DNA of 64,000 nucleotides from DASYLJ01 sp964432595 (GTDB lineage Bacteria; Desulfobacterota; Binatia; DP-6). Each line of letters starts with the position of its first letter. Within the stretch, counting starts at the first letter, position 1. A program made the translations under genes and the position numbers. The stretch lies in assembly GCA_964432595.1 (NCBI GenBank), contig CAYSOF010000028.1:1-64000 (forward strand), written 5' to 3'. The notes beneath the pieces are model-generated. The model was not told where the DNA came from, did not search any database, and saw nothing but the letters and a program-made list of their open reading frames with translations. Below are positions 17,538 to 25,097 of the stretch, piece by piece.

Positions 17538-18450
17538 CCGCCACGCGCGGCTCGCGGACCGGCGGGCCGCGACCCTGCTCGGCGCCCTGCGCACGCCGGC
17601 GGCGCGCGTGCTCGCCGCGCCCGACGGCTTCCGCGTCGCGGCGGCCGAGGTCGCGTCGCCGTGCGCCGTCGTGATCGATCCGTCGCGTCCCGAGGAGCCC
17701 GGCGACCACGATGCGCGGCTCGCGCGCATGATCGCCGACTGCGCGCCCGACGGCACGGTCGCGCTGGTCGCCTGCGGAGGAGAGACGACCGCGACGCGGC
17801 CGCTCGCGCCGCGCGGCTGGGCGCGCGCCCGCGCGACGCTGATCGACGCGGGCTTCGCGGTGTCGCTGACGCCGTTCGACGTGCTCGGTTCGGCGTCGCC
17901 GTGGCGCGTGGCGCTCGGCGGCCGCCGCGACCGCGTGCTCGCCGAGCTCGACGCGCACCTGACGGCGCCGTCCGTCCGCGCCGCCGCGCGGATCGTCGAG
18001 ACCCATCTCGTCGCGGCGCTCGCGCCGGAGCAGACGGGGCGCGTGCTGGTGGTCGGGCACCGCGGGGCGCCGCCGCCTGCGGCACCGCCGTCGCGCGCGG
18101 CATTCGACGCCGCCATGCGGCCGCTGCTGCACGACGATGCCGTCGTGCGCTGGCTGGCGTTCGTCGACGCGGAGCTGCTGACCGATCGTGCGGCGAGAGG
18201 GGACGTGGTCGCGTGGATGCGGAGCCTCGCGCCCGAGCCGTCGGTGGCGGCGCTGCTGCGCGCGCGCGGCCGCTGGTGGCACGAGGAGCTCGAGGTGCAG
18301 CGGCTCGGCGAGGCCGCCGCCCATCGGCTGGCGCGATGCGCCGTCGAGGCGCTCGCCGCGGCGCCCGAGGGCGCGCTGGCGACGACGCTGGAGTACGACC
18401 TGGTCGCGGGGTTCAACGCGGCGATCGGCGCCTGGATCGACGAGTCGTGA
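17527..18450 (+). CDS. Hypothetical protein in sugar locus
   Basis: A 307-residue protein that I do not recognise. The sequence is Ala/Arg-rich with alternating alpha and beta character. A glycine-containing strand (VALVACGGET) near residue 80 could belong to a Rossmann-like fold, but no SAM, NAD or nucleotide motif is convincing. It overlaps the GH-like gene by 11 bases and its stop codon overlaps the next start (TGATG). It is therefore co-translated and likely works on the same glycan. No signal peptide or membrane segment is visible. Confidence 0.6.
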   Translation: MAGSRHARLADRRAATLLGALRTPAARVLAAPDGFRVAAAEVASPCAVVIDPSRPEEPGDHDARLARMIADCAPDGTVALVACGGETTATRPLAPRGWARARATLIDAGFAVSLTPFDVLGSASPWRVALGGRRDRVLAELDAHLTAPSVRAAARIVETHLVAALAPEQTGRVLVVGHRGAPPPAAPPSRAAFDAAMRPLLHDDAVVRWLAFVDAELLTDRAARGDVVAWMRSLAPEPSVAALLRARGRWWHEELEVQRLGEAAAHRLARCAVEALAAAPEGALATTLEYDLVAGFNAAIGAWIDES

Positions 18451-20111
18451 TGCGGCCGCTCGTCTTCGTGTCGTGCGGGGCGCCGGTGGCGCCGCTCCTC
18501 GGGCCGCTCGCCGAGCGCTACGTGCTCGTGGTGCCGGACCCCGACGTCGCGGCGCGTCTCGGCGCCGCGGGGTTCGAGTCCGTCCCATGGCAGCAGTTCG
18601 TCGATCCGGCCCGCGTCGAGGTCATCCGCGCCGCGGCGCCGCGGCTGCCGGACGCCTGGATGGCGCATCTCGCCGCGGCGGACGTCACCTGGGCCTTCGG
18701 CGGACGCGGGCGGCGCGAGGCATGCCTCGCCGCCGTGCGCGACGTCGTCGAGCAGTCGCTCGCGAGCCAGCTGCTCGTCGCCGAGATCGGCCGCTCGCTC
18801 GTGGCAACGGGGCGTCTCGCGGCGATCGTGCTGCACGAGGACGTGACGCCGCCGGTCCGTGCGCTGCTGGCCGCGACGCGCGCCGCGGGCGTGCCGAGCA
18901 TCCACCTGCCGCACGGCGTGTACGCGCGCGAGCGGCTCGTCGGCGCGGACGTGCACGGCGTGCTGCACGCCGACCTGGTCGCCGTCGGCGGCAGCGCGCA
19001 GCGCGCGTGGTTCCTCTCGCGCGGCATCGCGCCGGATCGCATCGTCGTCACCGGCAACCCGGCCTGGGACCGCCACTGCGGCGTGCGGCGCGACGCCTTC
19101 CCGTCGCTCCACCTGCGACCGGGGCCCGTCGCGACGATCGCGACGTCGTGGATCGGCGCCGACTCCGCGCATCGGAGCCACGTCGAGCGGCTGCACGCGC
19201 GCATGACGGATGCCGCGCTGGGCGCGGTGACGCGGCTGCGCCGGACGCGGCCGGACCTGCGTCTCGTGCTCCGCCCGCACCCGAGCGCGCCGCTCGACAG
19301 CCACGCGGCGCTCATGCGGCGGGCCGCGGCGACGGGCGCCGCGCCCGATCTGATCGAGTGCGGCGACGGCACCGCGCTGCTCGCGCAGACCGACGTGCTC
19401 GTCACGCTCCCGTCGTCGATCGCCGTCGAGGCGATCCTGCTCGGCACGCCCGTCGTGTCGCCGGGCTTCGAGTACGAGGCCGGCGCGGTGCGCTCGTGCG
19501 ACGTCGATCCGGAGGCCGTGGCGGCGGCGATGGCCGCGGCGCTCGACGACGCCGACGGCGGGTTCGCGGCGCGGCGCGCGGCGTTCGCCGCGGCGTACGA
19601 CGGCCCGGCCGACGGCCGTGCCGGCGAGCGCGTCCTCGCGCTCATCGACGACCTCGTGGCGCGCCGGACCGCGGCGCGTGCGCCCGACCGGCTCGACCAT
19701 GCGCGCGCCCTCGCGTCGGCCGCGCGGTGGAGCGACGTGGCCGATGCGCTCGACGGCGACGCCCGGCCCGAGGCGCTCTGCCTGCGCGCCGACGCGCTCG
19801 CTCGTCTGGGGCGCGCGAGCGAAGCCGAGCCGTGCTTCCGCGCCGCGGTCGCGGCGGGGGCGGGCGCTGCGACGCATGCGAGCCTGGGCCTCCTCCTGCT
19901 CGAGCGGGGCGCGCACGCCGAGGCGGAGACGATGCTGCGCGGCGCCGCCGCGCTCGATGCGGCCTCGGACCTCGCCTGGTGTGGGCTCGGCGTGCTCGCC
20001 GCGCTGCGGGGCGACGTCGCCGGCGCGGTCCCGCTGCTCGAGCGGGCGCTCGCGATCAACCCCGCGAACCCCGACGCGCGCGGCGCGCTCGACGCGCTGC
20101 GCGGGCGCTGA
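18450..20111 (+). CDS. CDP-glycerol-transferase-like glycosyltransferase with C-terminal TPR repeats
   Basis: A 553-residue protein. Residues 1-400 have a GT-B layout like capsule or teichoic-acid transferases: SIHLPHGVYARERL, VTGNPAWDRH, LVLRPHPSAP, and VTLPSSIAVEAILLGTPVV with its acceptor-site Ser/Glu loop. From about residue 440 three TPR-like helical repeats follow (AWCGLGVLAALRGD, LERALAINPANPDARGAL). TPR tails often hold polypeptide or partner proteins, which fits glycosylation of flagellin or a surface protein. This is the last gene of the + strand sugar operon and runs convergent with the next gene. Confidence 0.7.
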   Translation: MRPLVFVSCGAPVAPLLGPLAERYVLVVPDPDVAARLGAAGFESVPWQQFVDPARVEVIRAAAPRLPDAWMAHLAAADVTWAFGGRGRREACLAAVRDVVEQSLASQLLVAEIGRSLVATGRLAAIVLHEDVTPPVRALLAATRAAGVPSIHLPHGVYARERLVGADVHGVLHADLVAVGGSAQRAWFLSRGIAPDRIVVTGNPAWDRHCGVRRDAFPSLHLRPGPVATIATSWIGADSAHRSHVERLHARMTDAALGAVTRLRRTRPDLRLVLRPHPSAPLDSHAALMRRAAATGAAPDLIECGDGTALLAQTDVLVTLPSSIAVEAILLGTPVVSPGFEYEAGAVRSCDVDPEAVAAAMAAALDDADGGFAARRAAFAAAYDGPADGRAGERVLALIDDLVARRTAARAPDRLDHARALASAARWSDVADALDGDARPEALCLRADALARLGRASEAEPCFRAAVAAGAGAATHASLGLLLLERGAHAEAETMLRGAAALDAASDLAWCGLGVLAALRGDVAGAVPLLERALAINPANPDARGALDALRGR

Positions 20112-20115
20112 GCGA

Positions 20116-20721
20116 CTACCGGGTGCGGGCGCCGCGCGTGAGCAGCCCGGCGCAGAGCTCCCAGATGCCCTGCAGCCCGAAGTAGATGACGCCGAAGGCG
20201 ATCGGGCGCCACGGCTCGTCGATCCAGAGTCCCTTCGACGTGAACCCCTGGGCCGCCACCACCGCGGGCGTGATCCCGAGCGGCGGCACCGGCGGGAGGA
20301 CGGTGGCGAGGCACCCGAACAGGTAGCAGGCGACGCCGACGGCCCATCCGGCCGCCACGCTGTCCGTCTGGTCCTCCGCCGGCATCGGCCCGAGGAGGAG
20401 CGGCGTGCAGCGGTTCAGCGTCAGCAGCAGCATCGCCTGCACCGGCCACCACGTGCCGAAGCTGAGCCCGAACGCGGCGGCGAAGAGCAGGTAGAAGAAC
20501 GTGAGCCCGCCGACCATCGCGAGCTTCGTCGCCTGCGTGCCGTCGCTGTAGACGATGAAGCCCATGAAGCCCGCCGAGTGCACGACCAGGAACTCGAGCA
20601 GCATGATCAGCACCAGGTGCGAGACCATCGTCGCGCCGAACGTGTTCGGCGCGAGCCACGTGACGAGGAACGCGCCGGCTGCGAGGAAGTCCGGCAGCGC
20701 AGAAAAGACCGCGCCCAGCAT
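20116..20721 (-). CDS. Polytopic inner-membrane protein of unknown function
   Basis: A 201-residue protein with about five predicted membrane segments, at roughly residues 10-26, 32-58, 68-100, 124-144 and 172-192. Charged loops and a PPVPPLG turn separate them. It resembles no transporter family I can name. Its start codon directly abuts the stop of the upstream glycosyltransferase gene, so it is the last gene of the radical-SAM operon. A membrane platform or lipid-linked step for the product is possible. That idea rests only on context. Confidence 0.6.
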   Translation of the reverse strand: MLGAVFSALPDFLAAGAFLVTWLAPNTFGATMVSHLVLIMLLEFLVVHSAGFMGFIVYSDGTQATKLAMVGGLTFFYLLFAAAFGLSFGTWWPVQAMLLLTLNRCTPLLLGPMPAEDQTDSVAAGWAVGVACYLFGCLATVLPPVPPLGITPAVVAAQGFTSKGLWIDEPWRPIAFGVIYFGLQGIWELCAGLLTRGARTR

Positions 20722-22062
20722 TCAGCAGGGCGCGGTATGACCGAGATCGCCCGTGCCGGCAACGCGGGGCCGGCGCCCCTGGGCGGCGAGCCGGAGCGCC
20801 AGGGTCGCCACGCGCTGCGCCGAGAGCCCGTCGTCGGCGAACGTGTAGCGCGCGATCGTGTCGGCGCGCCGCGCCTCCACCTGTGCGCGCACCGCCGGAT
20901 CGAACAGCGCCGGCCCGATGGTCCGTGCGACGTCGTCGGGCGTGGCCGCGGTGAGGATCGCCGTGTCGGCGCCGTAGAGGTCGTGGACGCACGCCGGTTC
21001 GGACGGCACGCTCAGCGTCGTGCGATGCGCGATCGTCGCCTCGAGCGCCATCGTCGAGTTGATGCAGACGACGAGGTCGGCCATCGCGATCCAGGGCAGG
21101 GGATCGCCGCCCACGAACGCGACCTCGTCGAGCCCCTCCTCGCGGCAGAGCTGCTGATACGCCGCGAGCACGTGCGGCCAGCCGTCGCCCGTGGTCTCGC
21201 TGGGATGGAACTTGACGACGAGCCGCGGCGGCGGCGTGCCGGCCGTGCGGACGCCGCGCAGCACGCCGCGGACGATGTCGACCAGGTTGACCGCGTACGC
21301 CCGGGCGTGCGCCGACACCCATTCCACCCACGTCGTGCCGAAGACGACGAGCGGGCGCGCCGGGTCGAGGCCGCGTGCGGCGCGCACGTCGGCGGCGCGC
21401 ATCTGGCGGAGCGCGGGCAGCAGGTCGAAGCGCGGCACGCCGGTGACGACGACGCGCTCCGCAGGCTCGCCGTCGGCGGCATACGCGGCGCGCGAGAACT
21501 CGCCGGGGGCGGCCACGACGTCGGCATAGATGGCGCTCGACGTCCCGGGCATCACCACGCCGCGCACGGGCGCGAAGATGCCGTGCGGCACGTGCAGCGA
21601 CGGCACGCCCGCGCGGCCGAGCACGGCCAGCAGCGCGCGCGCGGTCGGGAGCATGTCGAAGCCGAGCACGGCGGCGCGGAGGTCGTACGACGCGACGAGG
21701 TGGCGGCCGAGCGCCGCGCCGGTGGCGCCATGGCCGGCGATCCGTGCGAGGGCCTCGAGAAGCTGCGCGCGACGTCGCGGGTTCGGTGCGCCGCCGCTCC
21801 GCGGCAGCAGCGCGCGGGCGATCTCGGCCTGACGCTCGTCGGTCGCCACCAGCGCCGCCGCGCGACGGGTGGCGTCGGCGACGGCGTCGCCCGCGCCGAT
21901 CGTCACGGTCTCGTGCGGCAGGCCGGCTTCGCGCGCGGCCGCGATCATCGGTGGGTCGGTGAGCACGAGGAGATGGCGGCCCCCGTCCGACAGGAACGGG
22001 AGCATGCGAGCGGTCACCGGGCTGTTGAAGCCCAGGACGAGGATGGCGGCGCGGCGGCTCAT
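20722..22062 (-). CDS. CDP-glycerol glycerophosphotransferase-like/GT-B transferase
   Basis: A 446-residue GT-B-type protein. SLHVPHGIFAPVRG, VTGVPRFDLLP, LVVKFHPSETT and VVCINSTMALEATIAHRTTL line up with the same motifs in the transferase at 18450, so the two are paralogues. The ATG overlaps the stop of the upstream zinc-ribbon gene. No membrane segment is present, so it should act at the cytoplasmic face. Substrate could be a glycerol-phosphate or nonulosonate donor. The absence of a TPR tail is the main difference from the paralogue. Confidence 0.65.
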   Translation of the reverse strand: MSRRAAILVLGFNSPVTARMLPFLSDGGRHLLVLTDPPMIAAAREAGLPHETVTIGAGDAVADATRRAAALVATDERQAEIARALLPRSGGAPNPRRRAQLLEALARIAGHGATGAALGRHLVASYDLRAAVLGFDMLPTARALLAVLGRAGVPSLHVPHGIFAPVRGVVMPGTSSAIYADVVAAPGEFSRAAYAADGEPAERVVVTGVPRFDLLPALRQMRAADVRAARGLDPARPLVVFGTTWVEWVSAHARAYAVNLVDIVRGVLRGVRTAGTPPPRLVVKFHPSETTGDGWPHVLAAYQQLCREEGLDEVAFVGGDPLPWIAMADLVVCINSTMALEATIAHRTTLSVPSEPACVHDLYGADTAILTAATPDDVARTIGPALFDPAVRAQVEARRADTIARYTFADDGLSAQRVATLALRLAAQGRRPRVAGTGDLGHTAPC

Positions 22063-22448
22063 GCGTCGTCTCCGGCGAGCACGTCGTCGAGGATCAGCGG
22101 CAGCAGCTCGGTGGCGCCGCAGGCGGCGAGGTCGACGCCGTCGACGGTCAGCGCGGCGCGGACGTCGGGCCGCGCGCACCAGCCGCGCACGGTGGCGGCG
22201 ACGCGGGCGTTCATCGCGTCGGCGCCGTCGCGGCCGAGCGGCGGCAGCAGGCGATCGAGCGCGGCGGCGATCGCCGCGGGGCCGAGGGCGTCGGTGTGGC
22301 CGCAGCCCGGGCACGCGACGTCGACGACGAGCATCACGGCGGGCAAAACCACCACGTGCCGCGCGGCGCAGCGCGGGCAGGCGAGGGTCAGGCGATGGTC
22401 GCGGTACGAGACGCCGACCGCGATCACCTCGTCCGCGGACCGCGGCAC
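22059..22448 (-). CDS. Small zinc-ribbon protein
   Basis: A 129-residue protein (GTG start chosen just after the methyltransferase stop at 22451). Two CxxC pairs, LACPRCAARH near residue 25 and VACPGCGHTD near residue 47, form a probable four-cysteine zinc ribbon. The rest is helical and unremarkable (VRGWCARPDVRAAL). The true start is uncertain because the open frame runs upstream through the methyltransferase gene. It sits in the middle of the operon with a 4-base overlap downstream. It may be a scaffold or substrate-binding adaptor. Confidence 0.55.
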   Translation of the reverse strand: MPRSADEVIAVGVSYRDHRLTLACPRCAARHVVVLPAVMLVVDVACPGCGHTDALGPAAIAAALDRLLPPLGRDGADAMNARVAATVRGWCARPDVRAALTVDGVDLAACGATELLPLILDDVLAGDDA

Positions 22449-22450
22449 GA

Positions 22451-23227
22451 TCAGCCTCGGCGCGCGAGCGCGCGCGGCCCGAGGTCGATGGTGGGGACGG
22501 GCGGCTCCGCTTCGCCCACGTCGGCGAGGACGCGGGCCGCGTGCGCGACGTCGTCGGGGTCGACGGGACGGCGCAGCTCGCGCTCCTCGCGCAGCGGGAA
22601 GGCGTCGGCCAGCGGCAGCTTCCGGTAGAGCGTCGTGCGCGCGCAGTTCCACTCGTCGCCGTCGTGGTGCACCAGGCTCGCCTGCTCGCGCAGGAGCCCG
22701 GTGGCATCGAGGAGCGGCTTCACGTCCGCTTTCCACGTGCGGAGCCGCGGCTCGTAGCGATACGCGACGCTGTAGGGCCGGCGCGGCGCGTATTCGCTGA
22801 TCACGAGCCAGTCGCCGCAGACGCGGACCGCTTCGCCGAGCGTCTGCAGGAGCTGCGCCGGTTCGATCCAGTGGAGCACGCTGCGGATCACGACCAGGTC
22901 GAAGCTGTCGGTCTCGAAGGGCAGGGCCGACGCGTCGGCCGCCACGAACTCGTACTCCGGGAACGCCTCGGCCAGGAGCTCGACCGTGTGCGGCGAGCGC
23001 TCGACGCCGACGGCGCGGCGCGCGAGATGCCGGTGCGCCAGCCAGCGCAGGTTGTTCCCGGCGCCGCAGCCGAGGTCGAGGATGCGTCCGCCGCGGACGT
23101 CGATCGGGGCACGCGCCAGCAGCTCGACGAGGTACGACGTGGGCGGCAGCGCGCGCAGGTCGCGCCCGCGGAAGTTGCGGTCGAAGAAGCGGCGGCCCTC
23201 GTCGCGCCAGAAGCTCCGCGCGTCCAT
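22451..23227 (-). CDS. Class I SAM-dependent methyltransferase
   Basis: A 258-residue Methyltransf_11-type protein. ILDLGCGAGNNLRWL is motif I, VGVERSP carries the acidic residue after strand 2, AADASALPFETDSFD is motif II/III, and VIRSVLHWIEP follows. The start MDARSFWRDEGRRFF is chosen because it begins the family core. The in-frame extension upstream is Arg/Pro-rich and overlaps the preceding gene. There is a two-base gap to both neighbours. The substrate is unknown and presumably shared with the radical-SAM proteins upstream. Confidence 0.7.
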   Translation of the reverse strand: MDARSFWRDEGRRFFDRNFRGRDLRALPPTSYLVELLARAPIDVRGGRILDLGCGAGNNLRWLAHRHLARRAVGVERSPHTVELLAEAFPEYEFVAADASALPFETDSFDLVVIRSVLHWIEPAQLLQTLGEAVRVCGDWLVISEYAPRRPYSVAYRYEPRLRTWKADVKPLLDATGLLREQASLVHHDGDEWNCARTTLYRKLPLADAFPLREERELRRPVDPDDVAHAARVLADVGEAEPPVPTIDLGPRALARRG

Positions 23228-23229
23228 CG

Positions 23230-23616
23230 TCAGCTTCCCGTCGCTCCGGCGCCGGCGCAGCTCGGGCAGACGAGCGCCGTGCGGCGCTCCGGATCGAGGC
23301 TCCACGTGCTGCGCGCGACCGGCCGGAGCACGTCGAGATTGCCGCACACCTCGCACGCCTCGCGCTCGCCGGTGTCGACGTAGCCGGCGCCGGTGTCGCG
23401 CGCGACGCTGCCCTCGCGGCCGTTCGTCATGATGCTGCGCAGCTCGCGCAGCGCGCGTGATTCGGGCGGCGCCGCGGACTTGGCACGTTTCGCCGCGCCG
23501 TCGCGCTCGGCGGCCAGGCGCGCGGCGCGCGGGCTCGTGTGGCTCTCGCGCACGTGGGCGGCGAGCGCCGGCAGGTTCTCGGCTTCGACGGGGCAGTGGC
23601 TGCAGCGAACCGACAT
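23230..23616 (-). CDS. C2H2-like zinc finger plus zinc ribbon protein
   Basis: A 128-residue protein with two metal sites. Residues 5-26 read CSHCPVEAEN then LPALAAHVRESH, matching C-x2-C-x12-H-x4-H, the spacing of a C2H2 finger. The C-terminus has CEVCGN and, about 25 residues on, CPSCAG, a four-cysteine ribbon. The middle is charged and basic. C2H2 fingers are uncommon in bacteria outside the Ros/MucR type, which this does not resemble. It might bind nucleic acid or another protein of the operon. Confidence 0.6.
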   Translation of the reverse strand: MSVRCSHCPVEAENLPALAAHVRESHTSPRAARLAAERDGAAKRAKSAAPPESRALRELRSIMTNGREGSVARDTGAGYVDTGEREACEVCGNLDVLRPVARSTWSLDPERRTALVCPSCAGAGATGS

Positions 23617-23630
23617 GGCGTCTCCGTTCG

Positions 23631-25097
23631 TCAGAGGCCCGCCGCGGCGGCGCCCGGCAGGATGCGGTTGTGGTAGCCGTTCAGCTCGTCCATCAGGTCG
23701 CTGCGCAGCCGGACGAGCTCGCGTGCGCGCCAGTGGTCGGTGTCGAGCTGGCCCTCGTAGTAGCTGAAGTGCGCGAGGTCGACGCCCTGGATGAGGCCGC
23801 GCTCGAGCGCGGTGTCGTACAGGCGCGTGCCGGCGATCGGCGTCGCGATGCTGAACCAGAAATGGTCGACGCCGAGCCGCTTGAGCTTGCGCGCGTAGGC
23901 GACCGTGTCGTTGATGTCGTCGCGCGTCTCCTCGGGCAGGCCGATCACGAACGCGGCGCCGACGCGGAGCCCCGCCTGCTTCATCAGGGCCACGCTGGCG
24001 TCGACGTCGCGCAGGTCGAACTTCTTGTCGACCACCTCGTCGAGGATGCGTTGGTTGCCGCTCTCGGGCGTGATCCAGATGACGTCGAAGCCGGCGCGCT
24101 TCATCTGCCGGAGCATGTGCAGGTCGAAGAGGTCGGCCCGGAAGTTGCGCGCGTAGAGCTTGAGGCCGTACTCGCGCTCGGCGATCAGGTCGAACAGACG
24201 ATGTGCCCGGCGGACGTTCAACGTGAGGTTGTCGTCCTCGAACATGATGCCGTCGATGCGATAGTCGGCCACCCAGCGGTCCATCTCGGCGAGCACGTTC
24301 TCCGGGCTGCGCACGCGGAACGTGCGCTGGCTCATGAACGGCACGCTGCAGAAGCTGCAGTTGTAGGTGCAGCCGCGCGACGTGATCATCTTGACGATGC
24401 GGCCCTCGGCGGCGGTGTTGAAGTACCGCTCCATCGGCAGCAGGTCGAAGGCGGGGAAGGCGATCGTGTCGAGGTCCTCGACGAAGCCCGGCGGCTGGAG
24501 AACGGGCTCGCCCGCCGCGTCGCGGAAGCACACGCCGGCGATGCGCGGGCGGCGCTCGCCGCGGGCCAGCGCGTCGACGAGCGCGGGGAACGCCTGCTCG
24601 CCCTCGCCCCACACGACGTAGTCGATCGCGGGGTCGGACAGCGTCTCGCGCTGCTGGCCGCTCGGATGCGTGCCGCCGAGCACCGTGACGACGTCGGGAT
24701 TCGCGGCCTTCGCGCGCCGGCAGATCTCGTGGCTCACGAGCGCGACGCTCGTGAAGATCGCGCTCACGCCGAGCACGTCGGGCTCGAAGGCGTCGATGCG
24801 CGCCATCACCTCGTCGACGGTGAGGCCGACGGTGAAGCTGCCCTCCGCGAAGGGCGCGCCGAGCGGCGCGCGGCGCGCGAAGCCCGCGCTGACGCGCTGG
24901 ACGGTGAACGGCTCGCGCGTCGGACGCTCGGCGCCCTCGACGAAGCCCTCTTCGAGCGCGTCGCAGACGGCGACCTCGTGGCCGGCGGCGCGGAGCGCCG
25001 ACGCCAGATAGGCGACGCCGAGCGGCTGGCCGACGCTGATGAAGCCGACGGTCGCCTCGGTGGCGACGCTGGGCGGAAAGACCAGGAGGACCCGCAT
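23631..25097 (-). CDS. B12-binding radical-SAM protein
   Basis: A 488-residue protein with an N-terminal cobalamin-binding domain (residues 1-170; start MRVLLVFPPS, with VLGGTHPSG in the B12 fold) and a radical-SAM core whose cluster motif is CTYNCSFC. EDDNLTLN and the GLPEETRDDI loop are typical of the class B group. It has no DxHxxG motif, as in many such proteins whose B12 binds base-off. Class B enzymes methylate unactivated carbons or alter chains. It overlaps the upstream paralogue's stop by one base. Confidence 0.75.
   Translation of the reverse strand: MRVLLVFPPSVATEATVGFISVGQPLGVAYLASALRAAGHEVAVCDALEEGFVEGAERPTREPFTVQRVSAGFARRAPLGAPFAEGSFTVGLTVDEVMARIDAFEPDVLGVSAIFTSVALVSHEICRRAKAANPDVVTVLGGTHPSGQQRETLSDPAIDYVVWGEGEQAFPALVDALARGERRPRIAGVCFRDAAGEPVLQPPGFVEDLDTIAFPAFDLLPMERYFNTAAEGRIVKMITSRGCTYNCSFCSVPFMSQRTFRVRSPENVLAEMDRWVADYRIDGIMFEDDNLTLNVRRAHRLFDLIAEREYGLKLYARNFRADLFDLHMLRQMKRAGFDVIWITPESGNQRILDEVVDKKFDLRDVDASVALMKQAGLRVGAAFVIGLPEETRDDINDTVAYARKLKRLGVDHFWFSIATPIAGTRLYDTALERGLIQGVDLAHFSYYEGQLDTDHWRARELVRLRSDLMDELNGYHNRILPGAAAAGL

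Noticed and set aside
15153..19916. Very long open frame on the minus strand (over 1500 codons)
   Set aside because: It is antisense to four well-supported genes. Its translation is Arg/Ala/Pro/His-rich without any domain, which is typical of open antisense frames in G+C-rich DNA.
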